Part shown: piece by piece, positions 9,643 through 20,890 of the stretch
Position numbering within the stretch: the stretch's first letter is position 1
Layout of the letters: the number at the start of each line of letters is the position of its first letter
From: Piezodorus guildinii
Taxonomy: Eukaryota > Arthropoda > Insecta > Hemiptera > Pentatomidae
Reading direction: 5' to 3'
Length of the DNA: 64,000 nucleotides
Assembly (NCBI GenBank): GCA_023052935.1
Contig: CM041294.1
Coordinates: 42,245,736 to 42,309,735, forward strand
Notes under the pieces: model-generated
What the model was told of the DNA's origin: nothing
The model's database searches: none
What the model saw: only the letters and a program-made list of their open reading frames with translations
Made by a program: the position numbers and the translations under genes

Positions 9643-12432
9643 ATGACTAATATCCTAACTTCCTGTCACATCAACGCACAATCCCTCCTAGCCCACTATG
9701 AAGAATTCCAAAAATATTTCCTCGACAATTTTTATCATATAGTAGCCGTTTCCGAAACATGGTTAAAACCATTTATTCCTTCCTCTCAGGTTTCCCTTCT
9801 AAATTACTCTTTCCTACGACATGACAGACCTGATCGCACGGGAGGTGGAGTCGGGCTGTATATTCACGATAGCCTGAAAGCAAAAATCCTATTGCAGTCT
9901 CCTCCTAATCCCTTTCCTCACATAGAATATATGTTTGTTGAAATTTCAACCATCTCCTCACCCTTGTTATACGCCGTCGTCTACCGACCTCCTCGTGTTC
10001 CATTTGATGACATCTTCCAATCCTCCCTTGTCCAACTGGTCTCAGCATATAATAATATAATTATTTCTGGTGATTTTAATACAAATATGTTATCTGAGTC
10101 CAGCGACAAATCCTTCCTTACCGATTTAATATACTCCCTCAATCTATACCTCGTTCCTTATCACCCTACTCATCACTCTCAGCATACTGATACCTGGTTG
10201 GACCTTCATATTTCTGACTCTCCTATAAAAATTATTTCCTCATCGCAGCATCCCGTTCCTTTCTTATCATCACACGACCTTATCCATATTACTTATGATC
10301 TACCTGTCAAATCCTACAACCCAAGAATCATATCATATCGTAATTTAGACCTCCTTTCCTATGAATCTCTTCAACCTGATCTGGACTCTATTCACTGGGA
10401 CACGATATACTCCGACAACTCCATTGATCCTATGGTCTCCACTCTTACCTCAAACCTACGATCCATACTAGACATCCACGCTCCCCTGAAAACCAGAATC
10501 TTACGCCGTCCTACTGCGCCTTGGCTCACCCCCGAGATAAAGGATATGATGAAGAGAAGGGAAGCGGCAAGACGCAAATTTCGACGCACCCGTTTGCAAG
10601 AAGACTATGTGTCTTTCAAGAAGCTCCGCAATGAAACCCAATGCGCAGTGCGACGTGCTAAATCCCTCCATATTCATTCTGTCCTTTCCGATGCTCCTGA
10701 TACTAAGTCTAAATGGAAAATCCTTCGAAAATTGTCCTTTCCTGAACCCAATAACCTTAGTTCCTTCCAGGTCACGCCTGACGAACTCAATAACCATTTT
10801 ATATCCTCAGCTCCTAATTCTTCGACAACTCCTGGTATTAATTACCAAAACTTCAATCCAGACAGTTTCTTCTTTTCTCACGTGTCCTACGATGAACTAC
10901 TTACTGCAATTCTGAAATCACGTACTAACGATTATGGACCAGACAAAATTCCTGTGAAACTAATAAAATCCAGCCTCCCATCCCTCATACCGGTACTATA
11001 TCATATATATAATTTCTCTTTGCAAAATTCCACTTTTCCTTCTTCCTGGAAAACCGCTCTCGTCCGACCACTAAATAAAGTTCCCAATCCTACATCACCG
11101 CAAGATTTCCGTCCTATTTCTATTCTCTCCAATCTATCAAAGCCGCTCGAACGCCTTGTTCAAACCCAGCTATCAAATTTCCTTGAAAAAAACTCTCTCC
11201 TTAGTCCTCTCCAATCCGGTTTTCGACCCGGTTATTCTACCCAATCCGCTCTCCTTAAAATAACACAAGACCTCCAAAATGCCATTGATAACCAAAAATT
11301 AACTATACTTATCCTCCTAGATTTCTCAAAGGCGTTTGACACGGTTGACCATAGTATCCTTCTAACTAAACTCCAAAATCTTCCAGTATCCAACAGTGCT
11401 TTGCGCTGGTTTCAATCCTTCCTCTCCGATCGTTCTCAGTATGTAGTAGTGCCAGATCAACCTCCTTCCATTACCCTGCCACTATCCTGTGGTGTCCCTC
11501 AGGGATCGTCTCTATCCCCCACTCTATTCGCTATCTATATTAATGACCTCCCTCGCCTTATCCATCACTCTAAATATCACCTCTATGCTGACGATTTCCA
11601 AATATACCTTTCCTTCCCACCCTCCGACCTATTACCAGCTACAACAAGACTACAAGAGGACCTAAATCGAATAAGTCACTGGGCTGTAGTCAATAAGTTA
11701 AAACTTAATGCTGAAAAAACAAAAGCAATTGTAATAGGATCCCATCACCTCCTGAAAACAGTTCCACATATTCCAACCCTATTCCTAAATAGTAATCCTA
11801 TAAAGTTCCACCCGACTGTTAGAAACCTGGGAGTAACCTTCGACCAAACTCTATCCTTCAAAAATCATATTTCCGAAATCTCCCGTCGAACCTTTCCTAC
11901 CATAAAGCGACTATATTCCCTCCGTCACCTATTTCCGTATGAAACCCGAAAACTCCTCGTTACCTCTCTAATATTTCCCCACTTCGACTATTGCTGTACG
12001 GTATACGATGGTGTTTCTGGGGATCTCGAAGTAAAAATAAAACGCTTATTTAATTGCTTTGTCCGATTCATCTTCGGGGTCTCCAGGTACGCCTCCGTGT
12101 CTCAATTTTATGGCGAGTTGAAGTGGCTTTATCCTTCCAATCGTCGCAAGTATTTCCTTGCGACATTCCTTTACCAAGTTATCCAATCCCGCCGTCCATC
12201 ATACATATTTGACCTCCTTCAATTCAAATCCTCTGTCCATCCTCGTTGTACACGCTCCAGGCCTTCGGATTTATACAGTACGGCCCACCGAACTGCACAT
12301 TTCGACAGATCCTTTCTCATTCGATCCTCAATCCTATGGAATTCTATCCCTCCTTCCATCCGTCACTCCAACTCTCTTTCAACCTTTAAATCCCGGATAT
12401 TTAATCATTTAATGAATACCCAGGCACAATAA
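9643..12432 (+). CDS. CR1/L2-like ORF2: endonuclease-reverse transcriptase
   Basis: 929 codons from ATG. The exonuclease-endonuclease-phosphatase domain is at residues 5-215: HINAQSL with Asn11, SETWL with Glu38, GDFN with Asp144/Asn146, and LSSHDLI with His211. The usual SDH Asp is Ser here, which may be a family variant or a defect. The reverse transcriptase is at about 470-760: DFRPISILSNLSK (488), SGFRPGYSTQSAL (525), LLDFSKAFDTVDH (558), CGVPQGSSLSPTLF (616) and the catalytic YADD at 648-651. The C-terminal tail has WNSIP near residue 903. The product nicks target DNA and copies element RNA at the nick. The frame is full length with no stop, so a young or recently active copy is plausible. 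CR1 versus L2/Daphne clade cannot be settled by eye. Confidence 0.93.
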   Translation: MTNILTSCHINAQSLLAHYEEFQKYFLDNFYHIVAVSETWLKPFIPSSQVSLLNYSFLRHDRPDRTGGGVGLYIHDSLKAKILLQSPPNPFPHIEYMFVEISTISSPLLYAVVYRPPRVPFDDIFQSSLVQLVSAYNNIIISGDFNTNMLSESSDKSFLTDLIYSLNLYLVPYHPTHHSQHTDTWLDLHISDSPIKIISSSQHPVPFLSSHDLIHITYDLPVKSYNPRIISYRNLDLLSYESLQPDLDSIHWDTIYSDNSIDPMVSTLTSNLRSILDIHAPLKTRILRRPTAPWLTPEIKDMMKRREAARRKFRRTRLQEDYVSFKKLRNETQCAVRRAKSLHIHSVLSDAPDTKSKWKILRKLSFPEPNNLSSFQVTPDELNNHFISSAPNSSTTPGINYQNFNPDSFFFSHVSYDELLTAILKSRTNDYGPDKIPVKLIKSSLPSLIPVLYHIYNFSLQNSTFPSSWKTALVRPLNKVPNPTSPQDFRPISILSNLSKPLERLVQTQLSNFLEKNSLLSPLQSGFRPGYSTQSALLKITQDLQNAIDNQKLTILILLDFSKAFDTVDHSILLTKLQNLPVSNSALRWFQSFLSDRSQYVVVPDQPPSITLPLSCGVPQGSSLSPTLFAIYINDLPRLIHHSKYHLYADDFQIYLSFPPSDLLPATTRLQEDLNRISHWAVVNKLKLNAEKTKAIVIGSHHLLKTVPHIPTLFLNSNPIKFHPTVRNLGVTFDQTLSFKNHISEISRRTFPTIKRLYSLRHLFPYETRKLLVTSLIFPHFDYCCTVYDGVSGDLEVKIKRLFNCFVRFIFGVSRYASVSQFYGELKWLYPSNRRKYFLATFLYQVIQSRRPSYIFDLLQFKSSVHPRCTRSRPSDLYSTAHRTAHFDRSFLIRSSILWNSIPPSIRHSNSLSTFKSRIFNHLMNTQAQ

Positions 12433-12652
12433 AATTGTAAATAATTTATTATTATTATTATTTATTTTTTGTCACTGTTTTTGTTTTCTTCTTATTTGAA
12501 TATGTCTAATTTTATGTAAGTCATTATTAACTTGTTAATATGTATTTAACTTACTCTAAGACTGCAAAGCACATTTTGTAAATTCTGTATTTTTTTATTC
12601 TAAAGGGACTTGTCCCAGGATAATAAAAAATTTATTTATTTATTTAAAGTAG

Positions 12653-12860
12653 TGTGGTCCTGGGGATAGGACAATGAATTCAAACCCACGTTCGAAGCTA
12701 GCTGTGGCACGCACTCATTCTCTGTAAAGTGGGTACCGGAAAAAACTTTCCGGTTATGCGGGATCTCGGCCTAATCACTTTGTACGACCGTTGGTCTAGA
12801 AACGCTTTGGAACTCTTGTACTCGTGTACTGAAGCTACGACCTTTCGTTGAACAATTCAT
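12653..12860 (+). mobile_element. SINE family 3, diverged copy
   Basis: Begins TAGTGTGGTCCTGGGG with a reduced tRNA-like head (ATTCAAACCC resembles a B box). The body GGATCTCGGCCTAATCAC then TACGACCGTTG matches the copy at 29,108-29,340. It directly abuts the CR1/L2-like tail. Confidence 0.6.
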
Positions 12861-13368
12861 GTTATGTTTCGCTTGCCTTTGGTTAGTCTGTGTTTAGACC
12901 TTGAGCAGTTCGATGTCTGCAATGTATGTATCATCTAAAAATAATTTGATGCTTCAATAAATCACGTTTAAAGGGAACCGGCCAGGTGGCAGCCAGCCCA
13001 ACAGCCGTGTCAGTACGCAGAATATCTGGTCATTTTCAGGGGGAAAGGAATCACAAGCTGTACCTAAAGTTTAGAATTAATTAATTACATAATTAACGAC
13101 AACAATTCAGTCTGTAGTATACTTAGCTCAACATAATCATATTTACACGCAATATAATAATGTATTGATTTTACATTTAATTATGTCATATTATGTTTAT
13201 TATCTTACAAGGAGAGGTCCCAAATGGGTCTCAGCTATTTTGATAAAATATTTTTAGGTAAAAATATAGCTTAAATCATTAGAATATGCAAAATATTAGA
13301 GGCCAACGATCCCAATGAGTCGCAAAAAAAATCGAAAAGTTCTATAGAGTTTTATAGTTCCAATAGAG
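12861..13368. other. Intergenic stretch, nothing recognised
   Basis: No supported feature. Confidence 0.35.
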
Positions 13369-13425
13369 ATTTTTACTCTACATGTACTGAGCACAAAACT
13401 CTTCATGGGTTGTAGAGGTACAGAT
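13369..13425 (+). mobile_element. SINE family 3, tail fragment
   Basis: ATGTACTGAGC then CTTCATGGGTTGTAGAGG, matching the 3' end of the family 3 copies at 25,595 and 29,340, followed by a T-rich run. Confidence 0.6.
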
Positions 13426-14084
13426 TTTTTTATTTTTTTTTTTATTGATGTGTGTTATGTATGACAACATAGTGTCATAGTAACACGTTAATTTCCTGTA
13501 AATAAATAACATTTTTATTAATTTAATTATGTCAGTCATTACAGTGGTATTTATTTGCAATATGAAAGGTCGACATTAAATATTAGCTTAGTGGATTGAA
13601 CTATTAATGCATCCGCTGCATCATTTCCTTCTATTCATAAAATTCCTGGCGTCTATAGACTTGGCGAAACATCAGCAAAAATTGACCGTCGGTTGTTTTT
13701 AGGTGCGATACAGAAATTATTTACTTCCCGTCAAGACATTTTTCTCTTATTCAATTCATAATATTTAGTTTGTAATAATGATACTTCTCCATAAACCAAA
13801 AGGTAAGCCCCATCACCTGATTATAGGTGATAAAGATAATATAATCATAGAGATTTTGCAATTGACAGACATTAATAAAATGCATAATTGCAGAAAAAGG
13901 AAAAGTTTCAAATAATTTTTCTGTTCAATAGAGCTATCAGAACGTGTTATAAAAAATAAATCTATAATTATTTCGACCACGCCAATGACCCTCAAGGGTA
14001 GAGGCGGATAAGCAAATGAAAAAAATAAAATAAAATAATAAATAAATTATTAGACTGCTGTTAAGGTGAATTATACAAAAACAT
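13426..14084. other. Intergenic stretch, nothing recognised
   Basis: A/T-rich runs only, no supported gene. Confidence 0.35.
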
Positions 14085-14525
14085 TCTTACTTTAGAGGAA
14101 GAAAATTTAAAATATCGGCATTTAAGCCCTGTAAGACCATTTTAATCAGAATAAAACCTACATGATATTAAAGGCCCATTAAATTTTACATCGATATAGC
14201 GAGTTTAATCAAAATCGTCGGAACCGTTTTCGAGAAAATCGAAAAAAGGTGCAAAATGCATGGTATAAAGTGCCTCTTCTGGTAAGCTCATTTTGATGAA
14301 AAACGTTTTGTCACGTCTCGGGCGTATAGTTGTCTTAAATATGAAATTTCAGTTTCATAGAAGTTACCGTTTCCGGCGGGGAGTTAACACACACACACAC
14401 ACAGACCTTTTTGCGGGACTTGGTTATTTGGACTCAGGGGACCCTAAGTCGTGTATTTCCGTTGAAAACTGGAATTCGAAAATTCTCACGATCGCAATAG
14501 TTCCCTTTACTATATATAGTAAGTG
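14085..14525 (+). repeat. Interspersed repeat (copy a), with an (AC)n run at 14,388-14,402
   Basis: Shares long blocks in inverted orientation with 15,107-15,420: TTTTGCGGGACTTGGTTATT, GGAATTCGAAAATT, CGATCGCAATA, ending in the short palindrome TTACTATATATAGTAA. Shorter copies lie at 26,740-26,885 (+) and 51,035-51,140 (-). Family not recognised; no protein is supported. Confidence 0.75.
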
Positions 14526-15016
14526 AAAGTAAAAATTGTAATGACACATATAACTTAAGTATTTAGGCACTTAGCATTCTTTTAGAATTCGTTTAGTGTT
14601 TTTTTGCTTATTTCATTGTCTAACATGAGGAGGGTTTGTTATTACCCAGTACATAAATGTTGGAAGTTTTTACCATCGTTACTACCTGGGAACTATCATC
14701 AGGAAGTATTGAATATCTTATATTGAGTATCTGGTAACGAAACAGGTTTTTGTTCCAATAGCATCAGAAAGGCTTCCGCTTTCATTAAAACTATTTCATC
14801 GACATTCTAACGACATTACTTATAACTAATACAGTATTACTTTCTATTTTATACTGCTTTAACGTGCTAATTTATATAATAATAATATTTAGTTAGACTT
14901 ATTTACGATGTACATTGAATAGAAATATGTTTTGTGATCTTGATTTCGATTGTACTTTTCTTATGATCAGAACTAATTTGGTTTAGTGCCTCTGTGTGAT
15001 GCCTAAAATCAGCAAC
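14526..15016. other. Intergenic stretch between two inverted repeat copies
   Basis: No supported gene. Confidence 0.35.
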
Positions 15017-15925
15017 AAAATATATTTTCTATAATACAGCAGAAGCAGCCAACTATCGTAATATTTTACCATTTATTTATTGTTTTTATCATTGTTTGCC
15101 TTTTTACTTTTATTTACTATATATAGTAAGGGGAAGTATTGCGATCGTGAAAATTTTCGAATTCTAGTTTTCAACGGAAATACACATTTTAGGGTCTCCT
15201 GAGTCCAAATAATCAAGTCCCGCAAAAAGGTCTCTGTGTGTATGTAGAGCCACTTTATACAATGCATTTTGCACCTTTTCAAACGGTTCCGACGATTTTG
15301 ATTAAACTCGCTATATCGATGCAAAATTTAATGGGCTTTAATAAAATTTAGGTTTCATTCGGATTAAAATGGTCTGACAGGGCTTAAATGCCGGGATTTT
15401 CTTCCTCTAAAGTACCTTTAATTTTGTTGATTCTATAAAAATAACTATATAATTTTGTTACCAATGATGAAAAACAGGTAAATATATAAATTGAATCAAT
15501 TCGATTCCCAACTAAAGGAGAAAACAGAAAAAATATTTTTTTAATGCAAATTTTTAGTTTTTGAACATAGGATCAGTAATATACATGTATGATATACCGT
15601 TGGAAAGCTAAAGATTAAAAAAAAAAATATTATTATTTATAGAGAGTGATGAAAAGAAGATAAAACTAACTGATTATTTAAAATAATAATATAATAGATT
15701 TTTTAATAAAACACATGTTTCTATATAAATTTGATTTAATTAATTCTTTAATAGTATCACTGATTTTAAAAATAGAGGTAAGTGAAAGTTGTGTGTTGCC
15801 CGCACCAGATTTTTAGTAGTTCATTTAACACTTCTTGAATCACCTATATTATTTTAATCAATGACTTTAACCTAATAATCAGTTTTTATGATGTTTTAAA
15901 CAATTTACATACTTTCTTATATGAT
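15017..15925. repeat. About 205-bp repeat interrupted by an insertion
   Basis: The pieces 15,017-15,106 and 15,810-15,925 together match the continuous inverted copy at 17,805-18,008. The interruption is 15,107-15,809. Confidence 0.75.
15107..15809 (-). mobile_element. 703-bp insertion with TTTTTA target duplication
   Basis: Bounded by TTTTTA at 15,101-15,106 and 15,810-15,815. The related uninterrupted repeat at 17,805-18,008 has a single TTTTTA at the matching place. Part of the insert (15,112-15,420) is the inverted relative of the repeat at 14,085-14,525. The ends (CTTTTATTTAC and CCCGCACCAGA) are not terminal inverted repeats. No transposase seen, class unknown. Confidence 0.7.
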
Positions 15926-16606
15926 CTCATAAATAAATAAATTTTTTTTTGAATATTCGCTTTCTTTAGGAAGGATATACAATCTAATGTACCTAGGAAC
16001 AAAATCCGTTGTTTTTCAAGTCACCACGGAAGGTAAAATTAAAAATATACTATAATATGTACTAATAAGATTATGAGAAAATGTAACATTTGTGCGTGCT
16101 CAAGGGTATCGCAGTAGTAAACGCTATGCCTAGTATCTACTCAATCCTCATCAACATTAAATAAGCAATGAAATATTTAAAACAAACTAACAGCCATACT
16201 AACATTAATTTTTTTCGTCCTACACATAAAGTCTTTAGAATCCTTGAAAAAATAGGTCAAATGGAAGCTGTCATATAACGATTTTTGTCAGATCCATATC
16301 TTCTACATATATCTTTATAGTGACTGTTATACATTGCATCTAAACAAAGAGAAGTTAAAAAATAATTTTGAACATTCAGATAATTTATTTAATTTCTACA
16401 TCAATAAATACAATAATATTTTAGGTATTTATTATATAACATGTATATATTTCTACTGTTCTTAGGTTTCAGTCAATAAATAAACAATTTTATTTATACA
16501 ACGTTTGGAGAATTTATTGTTCTCATATTCATGCAATTTGAGATGAAATAGTGTCTTACATAGACATAGGTGTATACTATGAACTTCAAAGAACACTCTG
16601 TATAAA

Positions 16607-16644
<38 letters not shown>

Positions 16645-17804
16645 TATATATATATTATATATATATATATACACGCGCGCGCGCACAAGCATGTCAGCAT
16701 TACTATACCTTACCTATTAAATAGTACATCAGATATGAAGAGATATTACATGAAGAATTACGGTTGAGTAATTGGAGTGGTGGTATATAATTATACCGGT
16801 AGAGAGCAGGCCACAATTCGTTATCTCGTAAGTTCACGACAAGATATGTAGTTTCTGTTTACACACGAGGTTAGCGAGTGAGCACCTTTTGAATAATCCA
16901 ACCTAATAACTTTGCTTACAACTTCCAAAGGAGAAGTATTTATTACTATTACGTTAATTGATCTAACGATAGAAGATATATCATTTGTTTACATATTATT
17001 CATTCCAATGTACTTAGAAACACACTGCATTTAACAACATATTCGCAACAAATTATTAAAAATAAATTCATATAAAAATTGTGAGAAATTTCTTATTGTA
17101 TCTTTTTTTGAATTCTGCCGATTTTTTTCTTTCATCATTAATAAGGATCTCAGTGATTAAAATGTCTTTTAGTCACACTATTAAATTCATATCTATTGAA
17201 ATCACAATTGGAACTTTTTTTTTTATATAATAAACTACCACACTTAGACGATTGTTAAATAATCGAAGTTATAAATAATAAAAATTTCCACTCATACATT
17301 AGTAAGCACTAAAAATGTAGTTGATATGTAACTAGGAGTGTGATATTCAACATTGATTATTTTATTTCTTTATATAACCCATGTTTAATAACCATCGTCT
17401 CTTGTATTTAAAATAATATACTTGCAGTAAAATTACTATGTTAATTATTCCCTAACAATTTTCAGTAACTATCAACAGAAAATCTAGTAGTAAACTTGGG
17501 TAAATAGAGGAAGATATTTATCATAAAATTTAGAAATAAATAATAATTACTTTCTACAATTGAAATGAACCTTAGTTGAGAGATATCCTACAACTGGCCT
17601 TGAACCACCCACTTGCTTCTAAAAAGTCCGCCTAAAACTTTATTTTTCTTTAGAAGTAATTTAACTGTATATTTTTATTAACATTATTTTATTATTTGTT
17701 CTATATTTTATAACAAACTCTTCATCGAACAGATTTTATTAAAACTAGCCAATCTCTATAAGTTTTTAAAATTAATCAACACTGGATTTATCCAAAATAT
17801 GTAT
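15926..17804. other. Intergenic stretch with TA/CG dinucleotide run
   Basis: Holds the alternating run at 16,610-16,686. Otherwise nothing recognised. Confidence 0.35.
16610..16686. repeat. (TA)n microsatellite passing into (CG)n/(CA)n
   Basis: Uninterrupted alternating purine-pyrimidine tract: TA repeats with small breaks, then ACACGCGCGCGCGCAC. Confidence 0.9.
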
Positions 17805-18008
17805 GTAAATTGTTTAAAACATCATAAAAAACTGATTATTAGTTTAAAGTGATTGATTAAAATAATAGTGGTGATTCAAGACGTGTTTAATGAACTACTA
17901 AAAAGGCAAACAAAGATAAAAACAATAAATAAATGGATAAATGAATAAATAAAATATTACGATAGTTGGTTGCTTCTGCTGTGTTATAGGAAATGTATTA
18001 CGTTTTAT
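17805..18008 (-). repeat. Uninterrupted copy of the 205-bp repeat
   Basis: Reverse complement of 15,017-15,106 joined to 15,810-15,925. Shared blocks include AGCAGAAGC, CAACTATCGTAATATTTTA and GATGTTTTAAACAATTTACA. It supplies the empty-site state for the 15-kb insertion. Confidence 0.75.
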
Positions 18009-18298
18009 TAAAAAAATGAAAGGAACCATTATCTTTTTACAAGGGATAGAGTAAAGAAAAAATTTTTGTACGTTTTGGAATGAAGCGAAATTTGGTTATA
18101 GTACCTCTTGCAAAAAACTGCAATTTTCAAATACATTTTTAAAGGTTTATTATTTTTTTTAAAATATAAAATCGAATGTCGGATTTCAGTAAAACTAAAC
18201 TATTGGCATACAAATATGTCGTAATATCAATTTTGTAAAAGGTGCGTACCAAAGGACATTTTATTACAAAATTCATATTCGTATACCTATTATTTAGA

Positions 18299-18585
18299 TC
18301 ACCTATTGCAGGGTGGTTAGCATAACAGCCTCCTTTGACTAAGGTCACGGGTTCAAACTCGCAAGGTGGTTCTGGGATTTTTTAATGGGAGTAAAAAATC
18401 CTTAGTTATGCCGTCTTTCGGAGGAGACGTTAAAAGGTGGTCCCGGGCCTGTGCGATGTCAGATACTAGTTAAAGATCCTTATCCTAACAAAACCTGGAT
18501 AGGCAAAATTTAGTACTCCCACTGTAGCATCGTCTGATTTGCCACAGTAGCATAAAGTGACTTTAAATGAATAAAGAAACTTATC
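18299..18585 (+). mobile_element. SINE family 1, full-length copy
   Basis: tRNA-like head with an A-box-like GGTGGTTAGCATAACAGCC and B-box-like GGGTTCAAACTC, a body with GGAGGAGACGTTAAAAGGTG, and an A/T-rich end AATGAATAAAGAAAC. Possible short target repeat ATTTAGA at 18,292-18,298 and 18,586-18,592. Related copies: 24,947 (-), 29,425 (+), about 35,490 (+), about 41,615 (+), 49,175 (-). Confidence 0.8.
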
Positions 18586-18870
18586 ATTTAGAAATGCAAT
18601 TATTTTCTAAAAGTACTAATTACACTTTTAGCCTCGTTAAAAATCATACTAAAACATATCATTTCATAATTTTAATATAGTAAGAAAAGTATAGATTTTA
18701 ATGCAAAAAGAATCAAATAAGTTGGTTCAATAAGATTAGTAATGATAGATTTTTCCGGCTTTCGTTAAATTTCTTCGAATAATTATAGTATCTTTTCGCT
18801 ATTAACGTCTCAATTGTCGACTACGTTTTCATCTCGTACTAGTAGTATTTAGTCACATAATTCTTGTTTG

Positions 18871-19071
18871 CTATACACTCAAGTCGGACATATGCGGGAA
18901 GTTCTGTCGCAATTCAAGTATTTCTGTTACGTAATATGGATCCTCTTTATAACTTTCTTTATTACGAAGGAGTTTCTCAGCTTGGTCGCTTAACGGCATG
19001 ACGTTACTAGAGCGGAAGCCGGCGCAGACCCAATATGGTAGTAGGGGCCAGACCTGGGGTCTCTGCCTCAT
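18871..19071 (-). CDS. Possible small gene, 66-codon ORF, function unknown
   Basis: True ATG at 19,071-19,069 and TAG at 18,873-18,871. The frame is less AT-rich than its surroundings. It reads MRQRPQVWPLLPYW at the start, then an acidic/basic stretch with SDQAEKLLRNKESYKEDP and ends HMSDLSV. No family recognised. A TATAAG-type box lies 162 nt upstream. No nearby downstream AATAAA was seen on this strand. It could be one exon of a longer gene, a short secreted or regulatory peptide, or chance. The first 20 residues are only weakly hydrophobic, so a signal peptide is not supported. Confidence 0.3.
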   Translation of the reverse strand: MRQRPQVWPLLPYWVCAGFRSSNVMPLSDQAEKLLRNKESYKEDPYYVTEILELRQNFPHMSDLSV

Positions 19072-19232
19072 TGACTTCTTGATTAGATAACCTACTCAAC
19101 GCTCGTAATAATTAATTTAGATTGCGGCCTTCTTAACTGGCTAATTACCGATTAAATGTTCCGAGTAGGCATCGTCAGTCGTAGTATTAATCTTGTTAAG
19201 CGTCCTCTTCGCTGTAGAGCAAGGGTTTCGAT

Positions 19233-19240
19233 CTTATATA
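19233..19240 (-). promoter_or_regulatory. Candidate TATA box
   Basis: TATATAAG on the minus strand, 162 nt upstream of the ATG at 19,071, within a locally GC-richer block (about 18,990-19,270). Motif match only; TATA-like strings are common in DNA this AT-rich. Confidence 0.25.
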
Positions 19241-19497
19241 CGCTACCGCCTGAGCAACAAGGAAAACCGCAAACGTGATACGAGCCACACTTCCAGATAA
19301 CCCAATTTTCTGCAAACCAAAATAGAACAGAGCGATGTAAGATCATATGTATCATTGTATGATTCACATCTCACTTGAGAAGGTCTGATTATTCAAATCG
19401 ATTATAAACTCTCAAACTGGAATAAAAGGCTAAAAATCTTACAGTAGTATCTTTTTTTTTTTATTAATGTTTGACTAATAAATAGGCAAAGAGTAAA

Positions 19498-20890
19498 AGT
19501 AATAATAATAATAATAATAATTTTTTATTGCTTTTAAGATTTACATCTTTTAGCAAGAGGTTTGGCCTCTATTTCATTTAGACAAAATCATTTTTTACAT
19601 TTAGTAAGGAAATATTACAAATATTGAAATAAGAATTGAACTAACTACTTTAGAAACGACATTATAAGAAAAAATAAACAACAATTAACAAAATAACTAA
19701 GAATACAAATCTGGATTAAATAATGAACAAAGAAATTTTAAATAATAATAAACTCAAGAAAACCGAATAAAAACAGTTTTAAATAATACGTATCTTGATA
19801 ACAATTTTATATAAACAAAAAGTAATGACATAACAAATGCATATAAATTTTGTACTAGTCGTTCCTAACAAAACTTCTTATCTTTAAAGCTTCTATTGAA
19901 AACAAAAATAAATCGTTCAACTTCTTATAGTCGGTAATTGTTAATAAGTCTTCTAAATGAAAATTTTTCATAACATAGTTAAATAAATAGAATCTTCTGA
20001 CTGGATCTAAAACTGAACACGATATTAGAAAATGTTGAATATTATCATAACCATCGGTATTACATAGAGGGCAAGTCATGTTGGGTTCAAATTTATAATA
20101 TAATCCATTCACTATTATCCTCTGTGATTTCTCGCCTGCCAGTCTTAGTTGAGCGATTAACCTTATTTTGTTTATATTGCATCTAAGATTTAAATATTCT
20201 TCTCCGAGTTCTGGAAGTTGGTTATATGGCGATATATTTTACTTTAAGAGGAATTTTCAATAGCTTCTATATCCCTGGAATATAAATGATTAGCGATTTT
20301 CTCAAACAATTTGCTCTTTGAATTTTTTAAAACAGCTGTATCATTGACAAACCATATTTCCTCTGAACCTATAAGAATCAGTGACCTACGAACTTCTGCA
20401 GTCCAGTTAAAAGGCACGTTTTTATTGGTTTCTAGCTCTCTAAGTCTATTGTAGCATATTTTCGGAAGTCTGGTATTTTCCATTTCCAAAATTTTCTGCC
20501 ACCAATTTATCATTTTTTTAAATATTTTAAATTTTAAATGCATAAAACCAGACTCATTCGTGACATATGAGTTAGGTGTGTTTTTTGGAATTGTGAGTAA
20601 TCTTTTCAAAAATTTTAATTGAACAGTCTCCAATTTATAGGCATAATACATTCCCCACACTTGCTATATAACAACGTGCCCAATACTATTGAATTGTACA
20701 ATTGCTTTTTTGTGTCCCATGTATCAGATTTACTTTTTATAAGGGTTTCCAAAACTTTGCTAAATGCTATGTTTCCTTTGACTATTGTTTTGTTGCTAGC
20801 CAGGTTATATTTGCATGATTTAGCTATTGTGACTCCAAGGTAGTTTACCGAGCGTGCTATTTTAATTTCAAAGATTAAAAGTAAGACCAA
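19498..20890 (-). mobile_element. Decayed LINE 3' half with C-terminal zinc motif
   Basis: Three broken minus-strand frames line up as one ORF2 C-terminus. 20,890-20,615 has VNYLGVTI. 20,660-20,244 has LKRLLTIPKNTPN then NESGFMHLKFKIF and PFNWTAEVRR. 20,112-19,855 has the C-X2-C-X8-H-X4-C motif CPLCN...HFLISC. The frames overlap or are separated by stops, so the gene is dead. The 3' UTR runs to 19,498 and ends in (ATT)n, seen as AAT repeats at 19,498-19,520 on the plus strand. The reverse-transcriptase core is absent. Clade not assigned. Confidence 0.8.

Larger units (their letters stand above)
8520..12652 (+). mobile_element. CR1/L2-like non-LTR retrotransposon
   Basis: Duplicated leader, one long ORF2 and a 3' UTR at 12,433-12,640 ending in short tandem TTTA/ATTT units (about 12,630-12,648) rather than poly(A), as CR1/L2-type elements do. 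No ORF1 is present. A decayed 5'-truncated copy lies at 32,453-32,995. A SINE-like unit follows directly. Confidence 0.8.

Noticed and set aside
16462..16700. Tyr/Ile-rich minus-strand frames
   Set aside because: Simply a translation of the TA microsatellite.
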